From: Symsagittifera roscoffensis
Taxonomy: Eukaryota; Xenacoelomorpha; Acoela; Convolutidae
Length of the DNA stretch: 64,000 nt
Direction of reading: 5' to 3'
NCBI RefSeq assembly: GCF_963678635.1
Contig: NC_087070.1
Coordinates: 16,897,318-16,961,317 of the forward strand
Part shown: piece after piece, positions 31,401 to 40,712 of the stretch
How positions within the stretch are numbered: the stretch's first letter is position 1
Layout: each line of letters starts with the position of its first letter
Position numbers and translations under genes: made by a program
The notes under the pieces: model-generated
Told to the model about the DNA's origin: nothing
Seen by the model: the letters and a program-made list of their open reading frames with translations, nothing else
Database searches by the model: none

Positions 31401-34222
31401 CGGGCAAGCGAGTGACAAGTGATCCATTGGAAAGGAACAAGACGAGGAACACCTCCCGGACGTGGTGGGTGGCTCTTGAAACATTGAAAGAAATGGAGGA
31501 CTGCTGGAAGAAGTTGGACAGTGGAGTAGCTCGCAAGCGACGTAATTGGGCCACCCAGCAAAAGGCCGAGGTTAACAGAATAGAAATGGCAAATCATCTG
31601 AAGAGGTCGTGGCAGAGTTTGTTGAAGGATCATTTTGAAGAAGCAATGAGGACACCCTCATCAGCACCACCATTAATGGCGAATCCCTTCGTTAGAACTG
31701 CAGGACAATTAATGTTCACCTGGAGTCTGGTGGGGATAGAGTTGGAAACACTGACCTCATATGACAGGCTGAAGTTGGGAAGCAAGAAGCTGGAGATGTA
31801 TCAAGCACTGATGCAACACGTAGCCAGGGACAACTCAGGCTTGAGCCTGGCCAGAAGAAAGGATGCCACGTGTTTCTTGAGATGGATAATGTCGATGATG
31901 TCTGATAGCACCATCCTGGCATGCCAACAGAGAGCAAGCGCAAGCAAAACCATGGAAAAAAGAGTCTCAACGGTCATCTTGAACGTGTATCAGAGCACAG
32001 GAATAGAAAAGGAAGAGGGTTCCAGACTATCCCTAGAGAACCATAGGAAGCTAGACGAGGTACGGAGGTTTTATAATAAGAAGTTCGAAGAAGAACATGA
32101 TGTTCACCGTAACCTGGCCTCGTCAGAGCAGTACTCGAGAATCAGCGAGAAGGGGGAATACCAATATGTGTCTGGAGTGATGGGAATGGCCTACAACCCC
32201 TTCTTAGACTCGGAAGCTGGAGGCGCCCACAGGAACCATGAGGTAGTGGAGCTACTGAAGTTTTGGACAGAAAGAATAATGGAAATAGACGCGGTGGAAA
32301 AAGAGGGGCCGAGCCTGGGCCTGATTCTTGAGAAAACACCAGAGGTGGTGAGCATACCGCATTCAAACAAGAGAGTTGAAGTGAACATGGGCGATGGAAA
32401 TGGCTTGTTAACCACGAACTTGGGAGTGGTATGGAAACTATTAAGACCCTCCTGGTGTCCACATCCCCACGCGAGTCTGATCGAAGAAACCACCGAGCGA
32501 GTGAGGTTAGCACCAACGGAAGATGAAGATATGGCAAAGTTGAGTGTGCTGCATAAGCTAATTTCACCTCAGATGCAAGAGCCAGGCGAAAAGACTAGTA
32601 ATCCCGGGTCAGCAAAGAAATTGGAGCCAGGTAGCTGTCTGGATTCGACGTGTGGAAACGGAGAGCACACCTGCGATGGACGGTCATGCGTTAGAATACT
32701 GTCATTTCAAAAAGAAGACCTGGTCACTTGGTTCGAAGACATAACAGAAAGGGAGAAAAGTGAAGTGCAAATAGTAGCGGAGTGTTACGCGAGAACCACG
32801 GTGAATATAGCGACAGCTCTCGGATTCTTCTCGAGAATGTGTAGTCTGCAGTCACTGGAAAGACTAGAATCTGAACATCATTTAGTGACGGCGTTGAGCG
32901 TAGAATCATGGCCCGGGGTGTTGCAGGTGACTCAAAAACACATCCGGAGCTGGAAGGTTGGTCTCGAGGCGGAAATGGGATTTCCCATGAGCGAAGCTTA
33001 TGGCTTGCCATTGAACGCGAAATCGCTGATAGGGTCAATGATGGCCAACTTGTGCGGAAGTCACTACCCACTGCACATGGTGATGGTGGAAGCATCCAGC
33101 CAGAGAGTACTGGTGGACAAGGCCTTCTCAGTGCCCAAGTGCGTGAGGTTGGCTCGGATATCGCATCACTCGCACAAGTTGTTGAGAAAAATCAGAGGGA
33201 CAGTACCAAAAGAATTGAGAGATGACTTGAGTGAAATCTGGGGAGAAGAACTTTTGAAGTTGGAGAGAGAGAACACAAGCGATCACGAGAGACAAAACGT
33301 GATCGGAAAACCTGTGGGAAGTGCTCCAAACCTGGAAGATAACGACACGATGCATGAGAAAATGATGGAGCTTGAGCCTCTCTTGGAAGACTCGGGGGAG
33401 CGTAACCTCAGGAGCATTGAAATCACCCATGGAGAATGCCCATGCCACTGTTTAGCGCAAACGTTGTGGTATCCAGATCACAAGAACCTTTGCCTGGTGT
33501 GGGATATGGAAGAAATCCGGTCGATCGGACTACCGGATCACCGACAGAAGGTGACGATCTTAGTAGTGAGTACGATGTTGGCTCTGAGATGGATAGAAGA
33601 GAATATAACGAAATATCGGGAAGCGGGGACGCCAACGGCTGAGTCAATATACGCGATAGACTACAATAGGAGACTCGAGTTGTTTGAGACTGCGTGCAAG
33701 GTATTCGCCATACCAACGGAAGTCAGACATGTCTGGAGCCGTTTGAGGTACTTTCCATGGTTTCGGGCGACACTGACGTCTTGGTTGTACATGACAACGA
33801 AAGATCACATGAGAAAACATCAAAAAGAGTATCGACAGTTCCAGGCCGAGATTGGGCCGGAAGCTTTCAAGAGACCCCTGCTAACCCATCGTAATGCGAT
33901 CACGACAGGATGGAAAAGAGTGGGTAAGATGTCTAGAGACAATACCAAAGCGAGGGAGTCGATACTAGAGGAAGACCTGGCGAAGAACGTGAGCTTGAGC
34001 CTGCACAACTCCTTTTGCTTGAACCGAGAAGCTAGGGTGAAGGCACTACCCAACCAAGCAAAGAGGTTGCAGGAGCAGAGAGAATGGATGCGATCCAATG
34101 AACAGCTGAAGGCTTGGGAGGAGATTGTGATTAGTTCCGATGATGAAGAGGAACTGTTGAGACAGTTTGCCGCATCTAGCACTTCAGGATGCAGTACCTC
34201 CAAGGCGAAGAGTACGAGATGA
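25466..34222 (+). CDS. Element 1 ORF3: giant protein with two SGNH-hydrolase-like domains
   Basis: An intact frame of 2,918 codons from ATG 25466, the longest in the window (open from 25382, numbering below from there). Residues about 135-235 form a charged coiled coil with repeated LDRDQANLDREK heptads. About 400-575 is an SGNH/GDSL-type esterase fold: Ser block VGDSLVRV, block III MIGTNDV, and the Asp-His block DGIHFDRP. About 825-1040 looks like a second, altered copy (IVAGSDFEG, LLFAGMNDHL) lacking a clear Asp-His end. About 1150-1250 has a hydrophobic stretch. Residues about 1735-2946 align along their length with element 2's ORF3, including a cysteine cluster (GSCLDSTC, then TCDGRSC, near 2417) and WYPDHKNLCLVWD near 2700. 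No envelope signature, RT or protease is seen. SGNH domains occur in ORF1 of some non-LTR elements; their role there is unproven. The function of the C-terminal half is unknown. Confidence 0.85.
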   Translation: MAVMLNAILQLEDQGECRESATEAVLMIGYTTEGISNQEQTRWLSWNVDGGVRGFDLARNPGLNNNTEYGAGEFPLPTRPTVRSTSQSSSRVPSMSRMQQTTEAYPDLGVLKKELEKTQKERNKANLDRDQANLDREKVQLERDQAVNERDQALRLLEIQKAEHQQELRVRENAANRDQLRSELDRIEQRQRELDAQKGARPKERVVTSSRPESRMEVDEAPRARARFNLDREAREHMSEGLEVWIPNDATSSLRSLETQPIRPLMDVELPGYTPTSTSSDSQVSGGSSRLRELGERLRQKSRESSARPELPPTWREQPVRSVVILSYKKNTEGRYHRHNRLDWSTEQKARRDCFHDAAWVQYLAPPRVPEGAVHLIVGDSLVRVLTRIRSHWQTGILSFAGAATPQMLATLDMLGMTKVYTVTLMIGTNDVSRGEARKITRLHDKVSCLLEELRIQMDPILLTICTVPYNMMFDQHALEMNEKVRNLNKGIRDIHRKSVPPVRLLDVAERMEKEGFPEDTSSDGIHFDRPRGAEWLNDVFQEHINALEADLLETAQFTLGPPPNPPFLASRALSGRLGPRVDTRDSSRSSQTRLQSATPMESEEVTSSTPPSSAISSVVVAESKRENKSMETARLRYPEKVKELDLESLECRQELAETLGIERVSHEDLNRHHCVDWLKAHEAHFSRAKLMETTDLTGIPTKTIMGPINYRPLKLLGSPGLIAEPSKHRTSIARIRLATPAQLKVVDKLLNPGGTGLPDAAYEGSKLAEDPRYGKPCGSTQLAKTLAVYDRADPAAARVVIVAGSDFEGTSPKLFWPETLIYSLPGAELNHMLTLVVAIKSEMPCEPELLLFAGMNDHLHAMGLLEQLKGDEIPTSRKIWEAIQALFAAMNEVQENVVSRFGSKTKVVFTTSPGYANMPPALQFVYAVLILIAEGSEWRILMAAPNRELEPSNLRLRKSELAAAWADISHALRGFYGLADILIVLDEVLLLEISNFARQLKFSPVIGEDHPAISKLTASLWFRSMDVKITNSTSKSRGPSNERRNVAETEKQLGSLKYRLTQENGWWPFLTPRLENATNKTREEAPLLVKQVWSFLEKQLELAEVRDMTVARFVSAANEVTIGGFWREHAKGELKTRRDYEILKFLSPCWEKEFLAGIFGTTATIFGAFVQEILGMPISLLLALYLVYPRYLFNMGPAYMFSRGVETLRVDGYLALVLLTHGELVSFHRLMEYGEPLSMGRVHTSIETSSYKCAAGLKTLLVQYLMMQNRHMTGEDENPTSREEWKKTNRGMPLLTDLCLAMRSDPMGIIRGLEEVVTCIYGPAVTYAFPDPLVTTYRHSVTHLSLISILDGTALNWCQQEVLRGRMSNTVLFGKVKDAELIVYNFRGQMQCRMGGKREGPIEMYPKFWNLNPLTADGREILRIPAWKECFALVKRELETIMEKEILPATMPEFPIVRRMTLGMNSPLVVPSIMARMTTEEMQKDFTDGWDPLFIGYTAAVYFHTSEMKVNSWTTQAKKSRGSQPPGYEVRKVLRTLEKEGLENMLPIWDDGRMIVMEGHVALVDDMKFATRKYKAPYGLEQVEIRQEGTELDAAGQLHVALTEYKKLDPTTPSPLSVDTPGDKRSGPVEDRFKKILERRRHESEEESMDETLSEAGEDMEVGNTPEPGPSGEELTTQELLKDLSEENWADTATPPLIPSPRKDLELPLASETFNMGMILLSSEEREKNTFEGNRDIFLGSLKDDAWQEFLEEFNQEVGSETTLDKFKEELWDTVVRFGEPLLIGTGLDEKARKELLSKLVELRNSRSKTREEKCEDSSTRRQKTVDKMVDKVGTSNMIKSTNILKARAGGRQELEGVDGEVESVMVATTPSSRDVKTRKRKREVEGLGSPSVDAVSEGNLRETAPMVLARCKTAAYKSSSELRRPLEVEREIEVSTSSTSEEDFKPQKINVKRGSTNGQTWEVDVGKEWISKAHQTTGKRVTSDPLERNKTRNTSRTWWVALETLKEMEDCWKKLDSGVARKRRNWATQQKAEVNRIEMANHLKRSWQSLLKDHFEEAMRTPSSAPPLMANPFVRTAGQLMFTWSLVGIELETLTSYDRLKLGSKKLEMYQALMQHVARDNSGLSLARRKDATCFLRWIMSMMSDSTILACQQRASASKTMEKRVSTVILNVYQSTGIEKEEGSRLSLENHRKLDEVRRFYNKKFEEEHDVHRNLASSEQYSRISEKGEYQYVSGVMGMAYNPFLDSEAGGAHRNHEVVELLKFWTERIMEIDAVEKEGPSLGLILEKTPEVVSIPHSNKRVEVNMGDGNGLLTTNLGVVWKLLRPSWCPHPHASLIEETTERVRLAPTEDEDMAKLSVLHKLISPQMQEPGEKTSNPGSAKKLEPGSCLDSTCGNGEHTCDGRSCVRILSFQKEDLVTWFEDITEREKSEVQIVAECYARTTVNIATALGFFSRMCSLQSLERLESEHHLVTALSVESWPGVLQVTQKHIRSWKVGLEAEMGFPMSEAYGLPLNAKSLIGSMMANLCGSHYPLHMVMVEASSQRVLVDKAFSVPKCVRLARISHHSHKLLRKIRGTVPKELRDDLSEIWGEELLKLERENTSDHERQNVIGKPVGSAPNLEDNDTMHEKMMELEPLLEDSGERNLRSIEITHGECPCHCLAQTLWYPDHKNLCLVWDMEEIRSIGLPDHRQKVTILVVSTMLALRWIEENITKYREAGTPTAESIYAIDYNRRLELFETACKVFAIPTEVRHVWSRLRYFPWFRATLTSWLYMTTKDHMRKHQKEYRQFQAEIGPEAFKRPLLTHRNAITTGWKRVGKMSRDNTKARESILEEDLAKNVSLSLHNSFCLNREARVKALPNQAKRLQEQREWMRSNEQLKAWEEIVISSDDEEELLRQFAASSTSGCSTSKAKSTR

Positions 34223-34652
34223 ATGGGCAAATCGGATGGATCTTGAGTCTTGAGAGGGAAGGGGGGCTTGAGCGTGGATCCGAGTGAAACTTGGATTCAC
34301 GAAAAAGAAATTTTAACAAAGCAAATATTGTTACTAATATACTATATTTATTATATAAATCGAAATGCTGCATGACAATTTCCTGATTGAATAGGACAAA
34401 AGAGATTTTAAAATGATTGGCTTGAAAAGCGAAAATTCAAGGGTGCAGGTGTATGCAGATTTTGGTTGCTGTTTAGCAATAGTGTGAAAATTTTAAATGG
34501 CTGTGAATTTTGGGGTGTAGATAAGCTTAAATCTGCTGCAAACTTCTGTAAATGACCACTGGCACTGTATCTTGAGCAACACTCGGTTTTTCTGGGACTC
34601 ACTGGCAGAAGACAGCGCGCGATGAGGACATCGATCTCGAGTCCGGGGAGTA
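34223..34652 (+). promoter_or_regulatory. Element 1 3' UTR and polypurine tract
   Basis: 430 bp after the ORF3 stop. The end gatgaggacatcgatctcga then GTCCGGGGAG (34641-34650) and TA abuts the LTR, as expected for the plus-strand primer. Element 2 keeps both the upstream gaggacat block and the tract (55404-55412). The rest is AT-rich with no ORF. Confidence 0.8.
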
Positions 34653-35568
34653 TGTGCCAGTCGGTCATATTTGGAAGTTTGACCTTGAGAGGAGCAAAAA
34701 AACACTTGATTTTGGAGTGAAATTTAATTTTTCAAAATTTCGAATGGAACCTGTCATGCACGATTTTCTCGCGAGAACTGAAAATCAGAAAAAGAAGTTA
34801 GAACAATTTCAGAACGATTGAGTCACACGCGCGGGAAAGTTGTAAAATAAAACAGTGGGAAATTGCTATTCGCAATTTCTGTCACAATAGAACAAGAGTA
34901 GAGCTGTCCCATCTGAAACAGAGACGAGAGCATTCCCACGAACTGGATTGTTGTGACTGGAGTACTATTATTAACTGGACCAGAGTGAACCTTCGGTGGA
35001 AAGGTGGACAGCTAGAGTGTCCCAATGGTTCACGAGAACTTACAGTCTAGAGAAAAAACTTGTTCTTATTATTAAAACTGACTAACGTTAAACTCATTTT
35101 AGTTACTTTATTTAATTCTTGAGTTAATTACCGACTGGATTATTTCCCACTTCTTGAGCGTGCTACTATGTGAGTACAAATTTAAATTCCTAGAGTGTGT
35201 TTTATGATTGTTATGTTGAGGTAAGGCGAGTTTTAGGTTGATCCATCTGAAATGGATCAAAGTTCCACTGTCTAATAAAAAAGCAACTTAACGGATTGTT
35301 CCAACCCGGTTTTTAACGGCGTTCATGTATTTTGGGTATCTAGAGACCTAAGTATGGGGACGTTTCTAATTCTAGAGTGGGGGGATATTTTAGTAGTAGC
35401 CTTTAAGCTGTAACGGGTCGTAGTCTCATGTCACAAACGAACCGAACTGGCTCCGACCGTTCTTGAGGTAGAAAAACACAAGAGATAGTGTCCCTGACCC
35501 TTGAGCCAGTGGTTATAGGGCCTATTTTTCTTAAGCCTCATGTGTGACTGCAGTAGACGAATGTTACA
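34653..35568 (+). repeat. Element 1 3' LTR
   Basis: 916 bp, same length and nearly the same sequence as 12592-13507; GGGAAAG replaces GTTGAAG at 34829-34835. It is followed directly by CTC (35569-35571), the duplicated target, and then by the NLR-A PHD reading frame. Confidence 0.93.
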
Positions 35569-36149
35569 CTCATTCCTCCCTTTACATTTCCTTCATCGAG
35601 CTTACTACTTATTAACTTTATTCTCTGCTCGAGGTCACTCAGAGGCGGGCTTGAAACTTTGGGATGGGGTTTTGGAAGTGACACGTCATTCGCTCGAATT
35701 TTTTTATTTATCAAAGAGCTCATGCTTGTGGTCTGTTTGCGTCCACTTCTTTTCGGTTGCTCCAAAAAAAACAAGAACGACGTTAAAAAAATTAGCCATT
35801 TTGTAACATCTTCTACATTGTAGACGATGTCATTTATTTTGTCCGACAGACTTTCCGCCAAGGGAACACGCGAGTCTTTTGGTACTCTCTTGAGTACTCG
35901 GACATTTGAGATGGCTGTATTAACATAATTGTCTAGCACTAAATCATTACCTATTGTTGCTTTATTAACAGATTTTACATCAACGCATAAAGTACACTGA
36001 AACCATTGGGTTTTCTTAGAGTCGCTAAGAGAAATATTTACACAACTGATATGATACCAACTAGAACAACAATCACATCTAATCCAATTTATCAGTCCTG
36101 AAGGTTTTAAGCAATCTTTGCTTGTACACTCTTTGTTGTTTTTCCTCAT
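35569..36149 (-). pseudogene. NLR-A: PHD-finger N-terminus of a non-LTR element
   Basis: Minus-strand frame from ATG 36149. A PHD-type zinc finger occupies residues about 8-55, with C/H ligands in KECTSKDC, RCDCCSSWYHISC and FQCTLC. About 140 further residues follow without a known domain before the frame runs into the element 1 LTR at 35568. It continues beyond element 1 as the RT at 12591-11420. PHD fingers N-terminal to RT also occur in NLR-B here. Chromatin binding is the family's usual role; a targeting role is inference. Confidence 0.85.
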
Positions 36150-36481
36150 CTTGACGCAGCATAAAGGTTAAAAAAAAGTATTTTGACTGGACTTTAGGGG
36201 ACTGAACTAACCCATGATAAGCGGTTAGTGGGAATTATACAAGTCAGCAAATAAAAAAAAGACAACTAAATTAATTTAAAATGTTAAAAGGTTGAAAGGC
36301 AGCATAAAGGTTAAAAATCAAAAACAAGGAACAATCTCACCCGAGCTCAGTAGGTTCAGCGGCGCACCACCAGACTTCTCAAGCCAGTTCCAGTTCCCCA
36401 CCTCCCCACAGAAAGCCATTTGACAGACTTGTCTCTAAAATCCCTCAGAGGGCGCTCCACATACAGGCACAAACATCAAAC
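36150..36481 (-). other. NLR-A 5' region, no gene
   Basis: Non-coding sequence upstream of the PHD ORF, between it and the dispersed 330-bp repeat. It has a CCCAGCTC/CCACCTCCCC-rich part and no supported ORF. It does not match the equivalent place in NLR-B. Confidence 0.45.
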
Positions 36482-36815
36482 ATAACAAATCTATTTAATA
36501 AGTTTATCACAACAATTAGGCTAAAAGCCGAGAATTGTGCTTTTTCTGCTAGATGTGATAAAAGGATTTGAACGAAAAACTACAATATAGGAATAATCGA
36601 CAAATATAGTAAAATAAGCTAACTGGACAACAGTTTTTGTAGACCTGACTAGGAAAACACAAAAATTGTTTACAAAAATTCAAACATTTTAAATCTTTTT
36701 AGCGGATTCCCAAAAGGTTGCTGGAAAAAATCCAAAAAAAACTTACTTGATTAAAACTAAGTTTTCGCGGCTTAAATAAAAGATTTATATTTTCAAGATT
36801 CAAATCAATCTCTTA
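36482..36815. repeat. Dispersed ~330-bp repeat, copy 1
   Basis: Matches 60098-60396 over nearly all its length, sharing blocks such as tttaataagtttatcacaac, gacaacagtttttgtagacc and gtttucgcggc-like gttttcgcggcttaa. In both places it lies upstream (minus-strand sense) of a PHD-RT non-LTR element, so it may be their shared 5' region. At 60 kb it also abuts the Penelope-like element, so ownership is open. No coding potential is seen. Confidence 0.85.
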
Positions 36816-36873
36816 AAAAAACTAAATTACAAAAAGGGCCCTTCCGTTTAGTTACGGTAAGTGAACAAGCTGG

Positions 36874-37787
36874 TGTGACATTCGACCAGAATGGACTAAA
36901 ATGCAGATTCAGCATATTCGAGTTTTTAACAGTGAACCTTCCGAATTGACGGTTTTAAGCAATTAACGACGTTATTGGGACGATTAGTCAAACGGTGAAG
37001 GTCAAGATATTCTGGTATTTTGAAATTTTAAAAATTCGAAGTATGACGTCATATTTCTGAGAAAAGTCAGAAACGGCCAATTTGGCAGAAAACCGGAAGA
37101 AAAACACAACAACATTAGTTGCGATAGCGTGACCAACGAGAATTGTGCTTGAAAAACAACGACGAATTACAGAAGTAGTAGAGACCGCTCCGAGTTGCAA
37201 CTATTGTGTCGCTACAATAATTGCAAGGCCGTTGCGAACAACGGCGAAGGGTGGAAAACCAGCCTTCCGGAAGGAGAATAAGAGCCTTATTTCCCCGGAT
37301 TCAAGAATCCGGTGGGGTCTCGGGACTGGAACTTTTATTAACTTATATAAACTTTTAGCTTGCCTGTCATGTCCTGAATTGAATTTAATTAACATCTGAA
37401 TTCATTTTGCAAGGATGAGAAGCTAGGAGTTGGGGGAAAGGGTTGATCCATCTTCGATGGAGATGATGGTTTTTAACTACTGAACAAAAACAATAATAAT
37501 TCAATAAATATTAGTAGCCCTGTTTTTAGGAGTAATCTCGTGGTCTGGGGATGCTGAGACCCAGCCATTAGCTCACTACTTCTGCATGAAATTAATTTAA
37601 TTTGAGTGTTTTGACCGAAGCCGAAAGCAGTAACATTTTTTGTCGACCCGATGTTAGAAAGACCACCGAAAGTACTGGCTTGGTAGAGACGGTTAAAAGC
37701 ATGTAAAGCTCTGTTTAGACGTTGGCCAGTCGTCTTAGGACTTAGTTTTATTTTCCGTCGATATGTATCTTCCGGGCGAAGGTTACA
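36874..37787 (+). repeat. Element 2 5' LTR
   Basis: 914 bp, TGTGACA...GGTTACA (the last G-for-T is a mutation of TGTTACA). It contains a TATATAA box in acttatataaacttt near 37345, which the 3' LTR lacks. An AATAAA lies at about 37503, and the tandem stem-loop cassette and the block ATCCGGTGGGGTCTCGGGAC are also present. Confidence 0.92.
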
Positions 37788-37799
37788 TAGATGTTTTTA

Positions 37800-37814
37800 T
37801 GGCGCTCCTGGGTG
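37800..37814 (+). promoter_or_regulatory. Element 2 primer-binding site (tRNA-Asn type)
   Basis: TGGCGCTCCTGGGTG, identical to the sites of elements 1 and 3, placed 12 bases (tagatgttttta) after the LTR end. Confidence 0.8.
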
Positions 37815-40712
37815 TTATTCTTTTTTAACATCATGACCGGCAGAACCGTTAACGAGCACTCCGCGCCGAGCGGATGCTCACATTAACGCCCTTAATAGGC
37901 CTAAGCCGCAGGGGCGGAAGGGTAAATCGGAACGCGGAAGCCTTCCGGATTACTGTGAATAGCTTTTTAACCTAGTTAAGACCGAAAATTCACGAAGCAG
38001 GAAGGGTGGGGGGATTCGCGGTCCCGTCGTTTCCTGAGAGGTTTGTGACCAAAAACACTTAAAAATATATAAACAAAAAGTAGTATAGTACCTAAGAAAA
38101 ACAAAAAACATAAAAAAATAACCGAAAAAACCAAAAACAGTAAAAAAGTTTAAAAAAATCAGTAGAAATCATTCCCCCAGACAAGACGTGATCCGACCCT
38201 CCCGTTTGTTGTTGATAGATATATTGTTGTTACAGGCATTTATATCAGTCAGGATTGTTACGATCAATTTTGTAGCCCGTTTGTGAGGCTTGTACTGTAG
38301 GGTTATTTGAGCATTTAAGCACGTTAATGATAAATTGCATTCAATCAGGAAGGGTAAGCTGATTTGCGCTCAATCCGGAGGGGTCTTGGGAGAAGACTGA
38401 TCCGGCAAGCAGTACAAGGAGCATCAAAAAGGGGCTCAACGACAACAACAAATGACTGTTGGGTATCGTTAACAAACTTTGTATCCCTTTTGGTACAAAA
38501 AGTAAGATAGTAATCTGTGGGGGGCTCGACAGTGCTGCACTGTAGTGACCCTTCACCGAACTGCGAATATCCGAGCTAAGCACCTTAATTCGGATATTGA
38601 ACAAACCCGGAGGGGTATAGTATTAATAATATCATTACTTATATAGCCTATATTAATACACCTATATCGTTTTTTTGGTGAAAAACACAGAAAGCAGACC
38701 GGTTTTTAGGGTCGAAATAGCAATATTTTGATCCCCCCACAAGTCGCGATTTTTGAGATATCGATATTTTTTGAAACGGAAAAAGCACTAAAGTAGTGTG
38801 TTACATAGTAACTGCACTACCATTTTAGATAAACTCGGTTAAGTTTAGTTCGGAAGTGGTTGGAACTGTTTTGGATCCAAAAACCGAATTTGCGTGATTT
38901 TTGAGAAAACGAAACACAATAAATTTTTGAGTTAGAACAGTAAAAATAGTTGTTCGGACAACGTCCACTAGTGAACCTACAAGTTTTAAAACCCGCTTTC
39001 CGAAAGCCTTCCGGGTCGCAGAGAAATCGAACTTAACGTGTTTGATTTGGTGGATTCATCAATCCGGAGGGGTACAGGTAGCATAGTTTTTCGCAAATTT
39101 TTTCAACTAAAGCGTTTTAGATCAGGTCTTTTGCATTGAACTAGAAAAGTGTAGGCCTACTGAGCTCGGATCAATAATTTTTAGGTCGAAAAGAACAGAA
39201 TTGCGGAAAAAGTTAGGCGGAACCTATAAGAGACAAATTTTTTGACTTTAGAAAAAAGACGTTTTGGTTAATAACTTTAGAACTACTGGGCATATCGAGT
39301 TGATCTTGGTATCAATAGACTAGAAATTAGCTGAGCTTACTGATAGGGACAAAAGTTTTTCGAAAAAAAAGCGTGAAAAGTTTTTGAGATTGTTTTTAGC
39401 AAGTTCACCAATTTGGGAGGGTAGACCCTTCACGTTTTATATAATTTTTTTTTAGAAAAGCCCCTACACCCCTACCAAAAGGTAATAGCGGTTGAATAAA
39501 GTAATTTTAGGCTCTTCTAGACGAAAAGGGAAGGCTAAAGGCACGGGAAAACCTTAATCGCACCGAAGTTAGGCTAGCGATAAGACCCTTCACCGTTAGC
39601 GTGAATTGTCAAATAAGAGGCTTAACTTCCATCCGGAAGGGTCTAGGAAAGCATTACATACCCTTCCTAGTTAATTGAAAAAGCCAAATTGCATCGGAGA
39701 ACGTATCCGGAGGGGTATAGGTTGAAAGAAGGAAGTCTCCTAAAAGCTACTATTACAAACCAGAGGGCTCGCAATCCGGAGGGGTCAAAAGATTTTTTTT
39801 CCGAATTAGGAGGGATCCGAATCCGGAGGGGTCTTATATTTGCTAATTCGGAGGTGTCCCAATCCGGAGGGGTCTTATATTTACTAACTCAGAGGGGTCC
39901 CAATCCGGAGGGGTCTAAATTTTGTTAATCCGGAAGGGTCCTATTTTTTTCCAATCCGGAGGGTTATTATTTTATTAAAGGACTTAGGTAAACGGCAGAA
40001 AGACTAAAGTGAGAGGTATTAGGTTATTAGCAGACAGGCTAGGAATCAGTGACTGCACTGGTAACTTGCCTTTCAATAAAAACCAGACTAAGACAAACCA
40101 GGTCTGAACTCGGATATTCGCGACACTAAGTCTAAACTAAAAAGAGCGTAATTCATTGGTGTGGATTGAAACCCAATACGTTTTTGTGAAAAGTGACTGC
40201 CCTGAGGATTGTAGTAGGTCTAGCTTGGACAATCCGAAGGCAGATAGGTAACACAGTACTCGGTGGGTGCAATAGACGCCCACTTGAGAAAATTACTGCC
40301 TTGAAAGTTTTGTCTGTTTCGACTATTGTACTGCGACCGACTAAAAGTACAATACACAAACGTTTTTTTTTTCATAAAGGTATTCATACTCTGTCATTAT
40401 ATATTATAATTTTTCTTTTTGTTTTGATTTTAAATATACATAAACTGTGCTTGATTGGGTGGTGAGTACACTATCTTTTAAATTGACTGATAACATCATA
40501 TTGTGCTAGTTCTCAAATCTTACGACCGATAATCGGTTAGTGTGAAAAAATTATATACAAACTGTACTCTGATTACATACAGGGATTCGTGGTCACGATT
40601 TTATAGAATCTTGTGAAGTTTATTGTGTTGTGTCATTATTATTGGTAGTCAAACTATAAGGTCACTAGCAATCGAATTAAGTGTATAGGCATTAAGAAGT
40701 GACAAATTGAGA
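37815..40712 (+). repeat. Element 2 leader with iterated AATCCGGAGGGGTCT motif
   Basis: About 2.9 kb of non-coding leader. The motif AATCCGGAGGGGTCT or a one- to two-base variant recurs at about 38371, 38606, 39060 and 39630. It then clusters tightly at 39703-39968 with roughly 20-30-bp spacing, each copy followed by a T/A-rich piece. The same motif occurs once in the LTR. The conserved structure-like block and A-rich tract of the family are at 37815-38160. Short frames here are not credible genes. Confidence 0.8.

Larger units (their letters stand above)
12592..35568 (+). mobile_element. Element 1: giant Ty3/Gypsy-type LTR retrotransposon (22,977 bp)
   Basis: Two 916-bp LTRs (12592-13507, 34653-35568) start TGTGCCAG and end TGTTACA, with CTC flanking both sides. 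Order inside: tRNA-Asn-type primer site, 2.5-kb repeat-rich leader, gag-protease-RT frame, RNase H, integrase plus macro-like domain, spacer, extra ORF of about 2,918 codons, short 3' UTR, and polypurine tract. The LTRs are almost identical (three clustered substitutions at 12773-12775 noticed), so the insertion looks recent. Yet the RT region is broken, which suggests mobilisation in trans, very recent decay, or assembly error. There is no envelope-like ORF. At 23 kb it is among the large LTR elements, comparable in size class with plant Ogre and planarian giant Gypsy elements. Confidence 0.93.

Noticed and set aside
38369-39975. CRISPR-like spaced repeats in element 2 leader
   Set aside because: Units are imperfect, spacing is irregular and the context is the leader of a eukaryotic LTR element; treated as an iterated LTR-derived motif.
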